Shown: in pieces, positions 9,297 to 16,969 of the stretch
How the letters are laid out: the number at the start of each line of letters is the position of its first letter
Numbering within the stretch: position 1 is the first letter of the stretch
Source of the DNA: Bacteroidota bacterium
GTDB taxonomy: Bacteria; Bacteroidota; Bacteroidia; Bacteroidales; Dysgonomonadaceae
NCBI GenBank assembly: GCA_023437305.1
Contig: JAEZGN010000022.1
Span: forward strand, 1-64,000
Direction: 5' to 3'
Length of the DNA stretch: 64,000 nt
Position numbers and translations under genes: made by a program
The notes under the pieces: model-generated
What the model was told of the DNA's origin: nothing
The model's input: the letters and a program-made list of their open reading frames with translations, nothing else
Database searches by the model: none

Positions 9297-10235
9297 TTAT
9301 ATTTTTATTCTCTTGATATTCAGTTTGTCAATATCCATTGTTCCAAGTTTAAGTTTTTGTCCGCTAGCCAAATGTCCTACATGATCAAGTGGCATTTCAC
9401 GTACCTGACCAAAGAATTTCGTGGCAGCAGTGTCTACTGCAACAATATCTTGAGATATAAATAATCCCTTCGTTGTTACCACATCGGAGGCTGACCTTCC
9501 CTGAGGACCGTTGGTTTTGACTATACGATATGCATCTACTACATTCAATATCGGTTTTTTAGAATATGTGCACACATCAGCAATACATTGTTGCAATCCG
9601 CTTGCATGAAATATTCTTCTGTCCCATACAATACCCATGTAGTTTTTCATTGAGATAGTGAGATTCGCTCCACCATGATGTTTCAGTACAGGTACATTAA
9701 TCCAAGCATCGCAGTCGAGAATGGCTTGATGTATCTTTGTGCTTTTCAGGGTAACACCGTTAGGTAGGGCTACATTTTTGTAGTATGATTCCTCATGAGC
9801 CGGCACAACCTTTGCTCCGGCTGCTTTTGCCGCTGCTTCTATACCGCTGTTCTTATAGCATTTGAGCCAGTCGTCACAGGTGTGGTCAAATACCGTAACT
9901 TCCTTAGCTCCCGCAGCAAAGCACTGTCGGACAATCTCGCTGACGAGCTTTGGGTTCGTATTTCCGGCAAGCTCGGGAGCCTTGTCCCATCCAATGTTGG
10001 GCTTAACTACAACTTTATATCCTTTCTTTATAAACTTGCTCATACCTCCCATTTCCGAGATGGCACGTTTAAACATAGCGTCAGGTTCTCCGCCCATTAC
10101 GGCTACCATATCCACCGGCTTACCTGTTTGAGTATTTTCAAGCGTTTGGGCCAGTACGTCCATCCCTGCGCTTGTCTTTATTGTTGCTGCAGCACCGGTG
10201 ATGGCTATTGCTCTTAGAAAATTTCGTCTGTCCAT
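9297..10235 (-). CDS. DUF362 domain protein with Tat-like signal
   Basis: A 312-residue protein starting MDRRNFLRAIAITGAAA, a twin-arginine signal (RRxFLR), so it is probably exported folded with a cofactor. The body matches the DUF362 type, with VAVMGGEPDAMFKRAI near the start, then KPNIGWDKAPE, INVPVLKHHGGANLTISMKN and a DHVGHLASG end. DUF362 proteins often accompany or carry ferredoxin domains; this one has no Cys cluster of its own. It lies 21 bp upstream of the polyferredoxin gene and 29 bp downstream of the TonB receptor. Its molecular function is not established. Confidence 0.78.
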   Translation of the reverse strand: MDRRNFLRAIAITGAAATIKTSAGMDVLAQTLENTQTGKPVDMVAVMGGEPDAMFKRAISEMGGMSKFIKKGYKVVVKPNIGWDKAPELAGNTNPKLVSEIVRQCFAAGAKEVTVFDHTCDDWLKCYKNSGIEAAAKAAGAKVVPAHEESYYKNVALPNGVTLKSTKIHQAILDCDAWINVPVLKHHGGANLTISMKNYMGIVWDRRIFHASGLQQCIADVCTYSKKPILNVVDAYRIVKTNGPQGRSASDVVTTKGLFISQDIVAVDTAATKFFGQVREMPLDHVGHLASGQKLKLGTMDIDKLNIKRIKI

Positions 10236-10264
10236 AGTTAATCTTTATTTAATAAAACCTTATT

Positions 10265-12166
10265 TTAAAATCTTAAGTTGACACCACCAAACACTGTTGC
10301 CTTTGGCATGGGGTATCCTGCATTTATTTCATACTTCTGAGCCAGAAGGTTTTCTCCTCTCACAAATATTTCGAGCATACTTATAGGCTTGTAAGCTGCT
10401 CTGACATTCCATAGTGTGAACGTTTCTTTTTTTGCCTCTGTTTTTGTTGCTTTATTTTCAAGCACAGTATACAGCCCATCTATAAACTGAATACCTGTAG
10501 ATAACATCCATTTGTTATGCGAATAGTTTACCCCTGCATATAATTTATGTTCGGGAGATGCCAGAACTTTATATTTCATATGCAAGAAGCTGTAATTTGC
10601 AGACAAACTTACATGTGGAACTATTCTATATTGGGTTGCAAATTCCAGTCCATAGTTTTTTATTTTTCCTGTATTTACATTCAATGGCTTGTTGTTTACC
10701 ATCACAGTCTGTATGCTATTACTCCCATCTATATAATATAAGCTCATATCAAAATTTAACGCTCTATTAAGTAACTTTTGGGATACTGATATTTCATAGT
10801 TCATCAACCGCTCGGCCTTTAAGTCCGGATTCTGAGGAGGGAACATGTACATTTCGCGTATAGTAGGATTGCGGAAACCCTTGCTTACTATTCCTTTTAT
10901 TATCGTATTCTCTGTAGCTATGTAACTCACTCCGGCTTGTGGAATATATTCTGTTCCGGTTATGGCATGATGATCTACCCTTATCCCTGCATTTAGTACT
11001 ACTTTAGAAGCCAGTGTTTGTTGGAAATTTATATATCCTGCAATTTCATTTATGCTTTTCTTGGCTATGTCTGCATCTTCTCTGTTATCCAGAAATTTGT
11101 TCCATGCATGTCCTCCGAAATGTTGAAAATCAAATCCTACAGTTGTTTGGTTTCCTTTAAAGAAGCTGTAGTTTTGGTAGAGGGTAATACCTACCATCTT
11201 ATCGTTCGACCTGAATCTATAATCTTTGGCTTCTCCTGTAGGCGGATATCCGTCATTGATCTTGTGCGAACCGAAGTTGTAATAGAATTTAAGAGCTCCT
11301 GATGTTTTCTCGTAGTTGTTTTCAAGAGAGAATGATGTTACTCCACGGGTAATATCGGCATCATTATCGATGACAGGACTATTCACTGCTCCGGGGTTTG
11401 AGGCTTTGAAATTAGTCAAATCAAGATCTATAAATGTTTTCCAGTTAGTAGTGAAATCATAACCAACTTTTGCATATCCGCTATATTGCTCAAAATCCAT
11501 GTTTTCTCGCTGTCCGTCCGAACGGTTGTAGCTTAGAGATACATAGCTGTTGAACTTACCCGAACGAATAGAATTGTTCGCCTCTGTACTAAGTGTGTTG
11601 TATGAGCCATACATGGCTCTAGCGTTTGTCTTCACTCCATCTTGTAGTTGCTTTTTGGTAATAATGTTAATAACACCTCCCATTGCATTCGATCCGTACA
11701 AAACGGAGGCCGGACCACGCACAACTTCTACTCGTTCTGCCATTAAAGATTGATACGAATCGGCCAGAGGATGTCCCATCAATCCCATATATTGAGGATG
11801 TCCGTCTATTAACATTAGCATCTGTGTGGTAGGGCTTCCGCCTATACCGCGTATTGTCATGCCTCCTGCTGCACCTGCCGCAACACCGTAGCCCATAATG
11901 CTTCGTGAAGTGATAAACAAACCCGGTACTTCCTCTGTAATAATAGGCAGTAATGATTGTTCAAACCGACTTTCGATTTGTTTACTTCCCACTATGCTTA
12001 CACTCATCGGTAGATTATTGATATTTACAGCCGGACGTGTCCCGGTGACGATAACATCTCCTAGTTGGATAGAATCCTTAGGGATTGAAATCGGATTGTT
12101 GTCTATGGCATAAGTAAGTTGGACAAATAATAAAACAGAGCAAATTACACTAAATCTTTTCTTCAT
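10265..12166 (-). CDS. TonB-dependent outer-membrane receptor
   Basis: A 633-residue receptor of the iron/vitamin B12 (BtuB/FepA-like) size class, not the large SusC class. A signal peptide spans ~1-20. A short TonB-box-like segment (QLGDVIVTGTR) precedes the plug (~45-165, with IRGIGGSPTTQMLMLIDGHP, VEVVRGPASVLYGSNAMGG and VINIITKK). The rest is the beta-barrel, ending in the terminal aromatic GGVNLRF. It imports a scarce ligand across the outer membrane using TonB energy. The ligand is not evident. It is co-transcribed with an ECF S-component-like protein and a phosphoribosyltransferase, which suggests a cofactor or nucleobase-like ligand rather than a glycan. Confidence 0.88.
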   Translation of the reverse strand: MKKRFSVICSVLLFVQLTYAIDNNPISIPKDSIQLGDVIVTGTRPAVNINNLPMSVSIVGSKQIESRFEQSLLPIITEEVPGLFITSRSIMGYGVAAGAAGGMTIRGIGGSPTTQMLMLIDGHPQYMGLMGHPLADSYQSLMAERVEVVRGPASVLYGSNAMGGVINIITKKQLQDGVKTNARAMYGSYNTLSTEANNSIRSGKFNSYVSLSYNRSDGQRENMDFEQYSGYAKVGYDFTTNWKTFIDLDLTNFKASNPGAVNSPVIDNDADITRGVTSFSLENNYEKTSGALKFYYNFGSHKINDGYPPTGEAKDYRFRSNDKMVGITLYQNYSFFKGNQTTVGFDFQHFGGHAWNKFLDNREDADIAKKSINEIAGYINFQQTLASKVVLNAGIRVDHHAITGTEYIPQAGVSYIATENTIIKGIVSKGFRNPTIREMYMFPPQNPDLKAERLMNYEISVSQKLLNRALNFDMSLYYIDGSNSIQTVMVNNKPLNVNTGKIKNYGLEFATQYRIVPHVSLSANYSFLHMKYKVLASPEHKLYAGVNYSHNKWMLSTGIQFIDGLYTVLENKATKTEAKKETFTLWNVRAAYKPISMLEIFVRGENLLAQKYEINAGYPMPKATVFGGVNLRF

Positions 12167-12172
12167 TCATTT

Positions 12173-12574
12173 TTATAATAGCCACGGGAACTTGAAGCAA
12201 TCTTCATTATATAGGGCATAGTCTGCTTTTCCGTTTACCGCGAATGTTTTAACTAGTTTGGCACCTTCGAGCAACTTACATGCTAACGCAAGCGATGCAC
12301 CCGTCTTTACTCTATCTTCTACCAGTAATATAGACTTACTTTTGAAATCGAAGTCGATGGGAGCTATCAATTGCGGACTTTCATATTTGGGCTTTTGGTA
12401 AGCGTCGCGCAGATTTATTTTTAACAGATGGATATCGATATTTAATCTTTGATTGAGGATAGCAGCAGGTATTATGCCTCCATTCGCTATAGCGACAATC
12501 ATATCAAAATTTTCATGAAAAGTAATGTCGCGGAAGCGTTCCAATACTTCCGCAAAAGACTTGTTGTCAGACAT
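12173..12574 (-). CDS. Type I phosphoribosyltransferase-like protein
   Basis: A 133-residue cytoplasmic protein of the PRTase fold. The PRPP-binding loop is visible as SILLVEDRVKTGASLA, with the acidic pair E-D followed by the K-T-G-A loop at ~85-100. An IAIANGG-like loop near residue 30 (MIVAIANGGIIPAAI) matches the pyrophosphate loop. It is short compared with hypoxanthine or orotate PRTases (~180-210), so it may be a reduced member. The 8-bp and 6-bp spacing to its neighbours makes co-transcription with the ECF-like and TonB genes almost certain. It may phosphoribosylate an imported base (inference). Confidence 0.75.
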   Translation of the reverse strand: MSDNKSFAEVLERFRDITFHENFDMIVAIANGGIIPAAILNQRLNIDIHLLKINLRDAYQKPKYESPQLIAPIDFDFKSKSILLVEDRVKTGASLALACKLLEGAKLVKTFAVNGKADYALYNEDCFKFPWLL

Positions 12575-12582
12575 TTTTTATC

Positions 12583-13092
12583 TTATATTTTAGCGATGGC
12601 TTTCAATAAAGCATATCCACCGAATATTTGTATTAACATTCCCGGAATACCGATACGGAAGTCTTGTATTGCTGTAAAGAAATCTTTTACAATGGCCCAC
12701 TCTATCAATGTGCCTACTATCTGATATGCTAAAACCGCAGCAATTATACCTAACAGGGAGATTTTCCCTAAACGATGTGCTGCATAAGCCGCTGCTCCTG
12801 CTAATAAGGTCGACTTGATTAATATGGCAGGCAGTAAAACAACCGGAGGCATTCCAAATAAAGCACTATTAATAAGTGGAGATAATATTGCAGTTAACAA
12901 ACCAACCCGTAGACCGTATTTGTATGCTGCTATCAGCGTGAAAAAGTAGATAGGAAGCCAGGTTAAGCCACCACCAGGTATCAAATGGCATATTTGAGGG
13001 AGTGCAATGTTTCCGACAACGAATAACAAAGCAAACAAATATGTTTTAATCTCTTTGTAAGTTAAGGAATAAAGTTTTACTGTTGTTTCCAT
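12583..13092 (-). CDS. ECF transporter S-component-like membrane protein
   Basis: A 169-residue integral membrane protein with about five or six hydrophobic helices and a short cytoplasmic N-terminus. Features such as GGGLTWLPIYFFTLIAAYKYG, then LTAILSPLINSALFGMPP and ILIKSTLLAGAAAYAAHR, fit substrate-binding S components of energy-coupling factor vitamin importers. No EcfA or EcfT gene is in the window, so it would share a general module encoded elsewhere or work alone. It is the first gene of the five-gene operon. Family assignment rests on fold features only; the substrate is unknown. Confidence 0.65.
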   Translation of the reverse strand: METTVKLYSLTYKEIKTYLFALLFVVGNIALPQICHLIPGGGLTWLPIYFFTLIAAYKYGLRVGLLTAILSPLINSALFGMPPVVLLPAILIKSTLLAGAAAYAAHRLGKISLLGIIAAVLAYQIVGTLIEWAIVKDFFTAIQDFRIGIPGMLIQIFGGYALLKAIAKI

Positions 13093-13422
13093 AATTATAG
13101 CAAATTAAAGTATATGTAATTATTTATTTTATTCGTTGCCCTTTTCCGGATACCTGAGCCGGAATAAATATAAGTTTATGTAAAATAATGAGGAGTTTTG
13201 TTTTTTTCTTACTGGCATTTTTTATATTGGTGTTAACGGATGCAATACTAAAAATAATTATTGAAACGAACAAATATTATAATATCTTTTCACTTTTAGA
13301 CATAAGGATTATAGTATCAGCGTAAAAATAGAAATTAATAATCAAATCTTTCTATAATACCTGATAAAATATTTTTATTTTTGAAGCTTAATTCAAAGAT
13401 ATTGTAATATGTCTGTTGTGGC
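13093..13422 (-). promoter_or_regulatory. Leader/promoter region of the ECF-TonB operon with candidate structured 5' UTR
   Basis: The minus strand carries TATATTTA (13165-13172), one base off the TAnnTTTG -7 box. Immediately downstream is a GC-rich island in AT-rich DNA: TTCCGG, a 9-nt loop, then CCGGAA (13144-13164), followed by AGGGCAACG. The hairpin plus G-rich tail could form a small pseudoknot. It does not match any riboswitch consensus I can recall. The remainder (13173-13422) is AT-rich with no gene seen. Confidence 0.45.
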
Positions 13423-14061
13423 TTATGGGGCCAAACGCTCTACTTCCCATGCACCATCTTCAAGTACATATTGTATTCTGTCGTGCAGTCTGTTACTGCG
13501 TCCTTGCCAGAATTCTATAAGATAAGGTTTGACAATGTAACCTCCCCAGTTTTGAGGGCGAACTATATTTTTGTCTTTAAATTTAGATTCATACTCTTTT
13601 ATCAGTTCTTCCAAATATTTTCTGTCGGGTATCGCACGGCTTTGAGGAGATGCCCAAGCTCCTAGTTTGCTCTTTACCGGACGTACTTCAAAATAAGAGT
13701 CTGATTCGGCATCGGAGGTCTTTTCAACAGTACCCTCTATTCTGACTTGTCTTTCCAGTTCATTCCAAACAAAAGTTAGAGCGCAATACTTATTTAGTGT
13801 AATTTGATATGCTTTTTTACTATCATAATTTGTAAAAAAAACAAATCCTTGTGGTTTAATCTGCTTGAGTAGGATCATACGCGAAGATGGTTTACCGTCG
13901 GGAGTAGCTGTAGCAAGATTCATTGCATTTGGTTCAAGTGCTTTCGCTATAATAGCTTCGTTAAGCCACTGCTCGAACATATCCATTGGATCGGATAAAA
14001 CATCGCTCTCGTCTAGGGTTTTTAGTGTAAAGTCTCTTCGTATATTAAATAAATTTGTCAT
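13423..14061 (-). CDS. pdxH: Pyridoxamine 5'-phosphate oxidase
   Basis: A 212-residue FMN enzyme that oxidises pyridoxine or pyridoxamine 5'-phosphate to pyridoxal 5'-phosphate. Family signatures are clear: MNLATATPDGKPSSRMILLK near residues 47-66, FFTNYDSKKAYQI, RQVRIEGTVEK, and the C-terminal EFWQGRSNRLHDRI with the substrate-binding RxH. The length matches the family (~215). It is monocistronic on the minus strand, separated by 330 bp from the ECF-TonB operon and 345 bp from the DUF2023 gene. Confidence 0.95.
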   Translation of the reverse strand: MTNLFNIRRDFTLKTLDESDVLSDPMDMFEQWLNEAIIAKALEPNAMNLATATPDGKPSSRMILLKQIKPQGFVFFTNYDSKKAYQITLNKYCALTFVWNELERQVRIEGTVEKTSDAESDSYFEVRPVKSKLGAWASPQSRAIPDRKYLEELIKEYESKFKDKNIVRPQNWGGYIVKPYLIEFWQGRSNRLHDRIQYVLEDGAWEVERLAP

Positions 14062-14335
14062 AAATAATTGTTAAAATAGTAGTGAGTTTATTGTTCTATG
14101 TATAAGATAACAAAATTGTCGTCTTTTTGTTGTTTTTTTTGATTTTTTTTGATTTTAAGTTGTTGATATATAGTTGATTTATTTTTACTCTAATTCTTGT
14201 CTTGTCTTCTGTTATTTTGTTAAAAAGTGACAAAAGTGACACATTTTGTTTCCTTTTATCTTGTCACTTTTTCTATTGAGTATTAGTAAATATTACTTGC
14301 GAGAAACTCCTATGTAATAAGATAATAATAGAGGA
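14062..14335. other. Intergenic AT-rich stretch upstream of pdxH
   Basis: There is no gene here. It contains the GTGACA hairpin repeat (14222-14272) and poly-T tracts near 14125-14160. I could not identify a convincing -7 box for pdxH. Confidence 0.6.
14222..14272. repeat. GTGACA hairpin repeat, copy A
   Basis: An inverted repeat with arms AAAAAGTGACAA and TTGTCACTTTTT. The left arm contains the 16-bp core GTGACAAAAGTGACAC (14227-14242), itself a tandem AAGTGACA. An identical core in the same hairpin context is found at 39691-39706. Confidence 0.7.
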
Positions 14336-14372
14336 TAAAAAAAATCCTCACAGACATCACGTCTGCGAGGAT
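14336..14372 (-). terminator. Terminator of the flavodoxin-DUF2023 operon
   Basis: Stem ATCCTC-x-CAGAC / GTCTG-x-GAGGAT with one mismatch, followed on the minus strand by eight T. It lies 35 bp after the DUF2023 stop. Confidence 0.8.
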
Positions 14373-14406
14373 CTAGATCAACTAAAAAAACTATCCAATA
14401 GAAAAG

Positions 14407-14751
14407 TTATGCCAAACAAAGTGTATTAATACTTTTCTTTTGTCTCTTACTGTATCTGTTGCATTGTTCACAGACACTATATCCTAATAATATTCCTAAT
14501 ATAAAATCTTCTTCAGGTGTTAATAGGTTCAATGCTTTGTCTCCACATATTGCGTTGGCTACTAGGAGGCATTCCTCTTTGCCGACAAAGACATTTATAT
14601 TACCGTTTTTCAGATGGCTTATTTTGTAATTAATTGAGTTTTTCTCCAATTTCCATCTGACTTTATCTTCATATTCTCCGGGTAATGTACAAAGTACCAA
14701 GCTACGCACCCCTTTTTTGTATTCGTAAATCAGGTGAAAGAAAACACGCAT
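14407..14751 (-). CDS. DUF2023 family protein
   Basis: A 114-residue small soluble protein matching the DUF2023 family (start MRVFFHLIYEYKKGVRSLVL). It has an inner VFVGKEEC segment, a helical LTPEEDFILGILLGYSVCEQCNRY stretch with a CxxC pair (~94-97), and a basic tail with one further Cys. The function is unknown. The gene begins 14 bp after the flavodoxin stop, and this pairing is a recurrent arrangement in Bacteroidetes. A role in flavodoxin maturation, electron transfer or regulation is plausible but unproven. Confidence 0.75.
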   Translation of the reverse strand: MRVFFHLIYEYKKGVRSLVLCTLPGEYEDKVRWKLEKNSINYKISHLKNGNINVFVGKEECLLVANAICGDKALNLLTPEEDFILGILLGYSVCEQCNRYSKRQKKSINTLCLA

Positions 14752-14765
14752 ATTGATTTACTTTG

Positions 14766-15266
14766 TTAAATTGCTTTTTTAAGGTCTTCTGTCCAAATTG
14801 CAATGCGTTGATCTGTAAGGTTCGACTCGTTATCGTTATCGATGAGTAAACCAAGAAATTCGCCGTCTACAACGGATTCTGAACTGTCGAAAGTATATCC
14901 TTCTGTGCTTACCTTACCGATTAGCTCACAGCCTTTACTCTTAATTACTCCGTATATTTTTGATAAGGCATCACCAAAGGTGTCACTATATGAAGATGAG
15001 TCACCACATCCAAACAGGGCTACTTTTTTACCATTCAGATCGGCCGTCTTTACTTTGTCGATATAGTATTCCCAATCGTCTTGTAGGTCACCCAATCCTA
15101 ATGTTGAAGAACCGAATAATATTAGGTCATAAGCTGAAAAGTCTGTATTAGCCTTTGATACATCATGTAAATCAGCCTTGCTTACTTCCAGTTTTTTTGC
15201 TATTTCTTCCGCTACTTCTTGTGTGTTGCCGGTTGTTGAGCCGTAGTATATTCCTATTTTTGACAT
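14766..15266 (-). CDS. fldA: Flavodoxin
   Basis: A 166-residue long-chain flavodoxin, a cytoplasmic FMN electron carrier that replaces ferredoxin when iron is low. The phosphate-binding loop is YYGSTTGNTQEVAEEI at ~8-23. The FMN-contacting segments STLGLGDLQDDW (~54-65) and FGCGDSSSYSD (~84-94) are visible, as is a long-chain insertion with EGYTFDSSESVVDGEFLGL. The length agrees with FldA. It is followed by DUF2023 and a terminator. Confidence 0.93.
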   Translation of the reverse strand: MSKIGIYYGSTTGNTQEVAEEIAKKLEVSKADLHDVSKANTDFSAYDLILFGSSTLGLGDLQDDWEYYIDKVKTADLNGKKVALFGCGDSSSYSDTFGDALSKIYGVIKSKGCELIGKVSTEGYTFDSSESVVDGEFLGLLIDNDNESNLTDQRIAIWTEDLKKAI

Positions 15267-15430
15267 TCTGATAAATTTAAAATGATTAAATATCTAATTT
15301 TCTGTTTACAAAGTAATGACAACCAAGAAATGTATACAATACCAAGTAATAATGATATTTATGTCACTTTTTCACTATTTATAAGTAGGAATCATGGGTT
15401 GATGGAAGATTATCAGTTATATAAACAAAA

Positions 15431-15457
15431 AAAGCAGCCTGATAATCAGACTGCTTT
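15431..15457. terminator. Terminator downstream of rpmA
   Basis: AAAGCAG and CTGAT arms pair with ATCAG and CTGCTTT around a one-base centre with one mismatch. On the minus strand the stem is followed by a seven-T run. It is 23 bp after the rpmA stop and upstream of the flavodoxin gene. Confidence 0.8.
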
Positions 15458-15479
15458 CTCTATGTTTTAAACTTGTTTC

Positions 15480-15743
15480 TTAAGCTTCTGCTTTAGGAAG
15501 TACAGAAACAAATGATCTGTCGTTTCTTTTTTTGCGGAAAACCACTGTACCATCTACAAGAGCAAATAATGTATGGTCTTTACCAATACCTACATTTTCT
15601 CCCGGATGATGAGTTGTTCCTCTCTGACGAACTATGATGTTTCCTGCTTTTACAACTTCTCCACCAAATGCTTTCACGCCCAATCGTTTACTTTCCGATT
15701 CACGGCCGTTTTTCGAACTACCTACACCTTTCTTGTGTGCCAT
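15480..15743 (-). CDS. rpmA: 50S ribosomal protein L27
   Basis: An 87-residue ribosomal protein that reaches the peptidyl-transferase centre through its N-terminal tail. The sequence begins MAHKKGVGSSKNGRESESKR, followed by LGVKAFGGEVVKAGNIIVRQ and GTTHHPGENVGIGKDHTLFA, all diagnostic. There is no Firmicutes-style cleaved N-terminal extension. It is second in the rplU-rpmA pair, 20 bp behind rplU, with a terminator after it. Confidence 0.98.
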   Translation of the reverse strand: MAHKKGVGSSKNGRESESKRLGVKAFGGEVVKAGNIIVRQRGTTHHPGENVGIGKDHTLFALVDGTVVFRKKRNDRSFVSVLPKAEA

Positions 15744-15763
15744 TGTCTTCTGTTTTTAACTGA

Positions 15764-16075
15764 TTAAGCAATAATTTCTTTTACTACAACTTCTGAAAAT
15801 TGTTGACGGTGACCGTTTAGTTTACGGTGTCCTTTTCTTCTTTTCTTGTGGAAAATAAGAACTTTATCACCTTTTGCTTGAGAAACAACCTCAAGAACTA
15901 CTTTTGCGCCATCCACAGTGGGTGTACCTACTGTTACTGTGCCGCCGTTGTCAACTAATAATACTTTGTCGAACTCAACTGTTGAGCCATTTTCTGCATT
16001 GATTCTATGAACAAACAACTTTTGGTCTTTTTCAACTTTCATTTGTTGTCCTTGAATGTCTACAATTACGTACAT
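15764..16075 (-). CDS. rplU: 50S ribosomal protein L21
   Basis: A 103-residue 23S rRNA-binding protein. MYVIVDIQGQQMKVEKDQKL at the N-terminus and the basic KVLIFHKKRRKGHRKLNGHR segment at ~74-93 identify it. The order rplU-rpmA is the common bacterial one. A consensus promoter (16158-16189) gives it an ~75-nt leader with self-complementary segments. Confidence 0.98.
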   Translation of the reverse strand: MYVIVDIQGQQMKVEKDQKLFVHRINAENGSTVEFDKVLLVDNGGTVTVGTPTVDGAKVVLEVVSQAKGDKVLIFHKKRRKGHRKLNGHRQQFSEVVVKEIIA

Positions 16076-16157
16076 CTGTTTTATTATTTACAGGTTATGT
16101 GCCTGAGGCGAACCGTTTTATATACAGTTTCTTGTTAGCCTATTAGCAATCGGGTGG

Positions 16158-16189
16158 CAAAGATAATCAATCGCTGCTAAAAATTCAAA
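16158..16189 (-). promoter_or_regulatory. Bacteroidetes-type promoter of rplU-rpmA
   Basis: On the minus strand, TTTG at -33 (plus 16186-16189), a 20-bp spacer, and TATCTTTG (plus 16158-16165) match the TTTG / TAnnTTTG consensus exactly. Confidence 0.8.
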
Positions 16190-16204
16190 TATTTGCTATA
16201 AAGA

Positions 16205-16705
16205 TTATCGTATTTCTTTGGTTTTTAACTCACCTGTTAAACCGCTAGGGATTGTTGCGGGGTCTACACCCATAATAGTAACCATGTTTCTAATGTCTTG
16301 AGTAGTCACTTTGCGGTAAGTGGTGAGGGTGTTGGCTGTTATAAGATATTTGCTCGCTGCTATCCCTCCATGTAATGAACTTTCTATAAAAATAGAGTCA
16401 CCCTTTACCTCATATGTGTCGGTTGATTCGCTAATAAGACCTTCAGATCCGGAAGTGCCTTTTTTTCTGATAGTAGTTTTTACATTTAATTCCGTAAAAG
16501 CTCTGGTTGTTTCACGTTCTTTTACGTTCAGGCTGAATACAGTGTTTAGCATGTTGTCAAAGTTCGAATCGGATGTTTTTATTGTCTGTTCGCGCACTAG
16601 CCATTCACCTTGTAAGGTTACGGCTTCTTCTTCTTTATCTCCGCATGATGTCATCAATGTGCAAGCGGTCAGTAAAATTGCAAAGGATAGTATGAAATTC
16701 TTCAT
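16205..16705 (-). CDS. Small lipoprotein, lipocalin-like fold possible
   Basis: A 166-residue predicted lipoprotein beginning MKNFILSFAILLTACTLMTSCGDKEEE, with two lipobox-like cysteines of which the second (TSC-GD) is the likely lipidation site. I chose this ATG because an upstream in-frame ATG only adds a hydrophilic stub before the signal peptide and lies closer to the promoter. The mature part starts LQGEWLVREQTIK and alternates short strands, as in small beta-barrel lipocalin-like lipoproteins. No catalytic residues are recognised. A TATATTTG -7 box lies 34 bp upstream. The function is unknown. Confidence 0.7.
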   Translation of the reverse strand: MKNFILSFAILLTACTLMTSCGDKEEEAVTLQGEWLVREQTIKTSDSNFDNMLNTVFSLNVKERETTRAFTELNVKTTIRKKGTSGSEGLISESTDTYEVKGDSIFIESSLHGGIAASKYLITANTLTTYRKVTTQDIRNMVTIMGVDPATIPSGLTGELKTKEIR

Positions 16706-16738
16706 TGTAATGTGTTTGTTATGCAAATATTTGTGCTA

Positions 16739-16746
16739 CAAATATA
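16739..16746 (-). promoter_or_regulatory. -7 box for the small lipoprotein gene
   Basis: The minus-strand TATATTTG matches the Bacteroidetes -7 consensus, 34 bp upstream of the chosen ATG. No matching -33 TTTG at the right spacing was found. Confidence 0.5.
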
Positions 16747-16920
16747 TACATATTTTACTTATATTTATATACAGGTCATAGTTTTTATAAGATTTTATAA
16801 CTGAAATTAATAATAGTAATAAGTCTGTTTTAACTGAGGGTGAGTTGTCATAATGAGATTTAATAGTGTTTTTTATTAACAAAAAGTCTTATTTATTTTT
16901 TATTTACGAATAAAATGATA

Positions 16921-16928
16921 TAAATTTG
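16921..16928 (+). promoter_or_regulatory. -7 box of asnB
   Basis: TAAATTTG matches TAnnTTTG, 41 bp upstream of the asnB ATG. Confidence 0.55.
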
Positions 16929-16969
16929 CCAGACTGTTCAAATTTTAAACAAAACAGGTAATAAAATAT

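Noticed and set aside
13141..13172. Cobalamin riboswitch in the ECF-TonB leader (GGATACCTGAGCC resembles a B12 box)
   Set aside because: The similar string is on the plus strand, opposite to the operon, and the rest of the B12 riboswitch core is absent.
13355..13370. TPP riboswitch hint (ACCTGAT)
   Set aside because: Only a 7-base match without the paired CTGAGA motif; no thiamine gene downstream.
16320..16781. 153-codon plus-strand frame opposite the small lipoprotein
   Set aside because: It is antisense to a gene with a good signal peptide and promoter, and its composition mirrors that gene.
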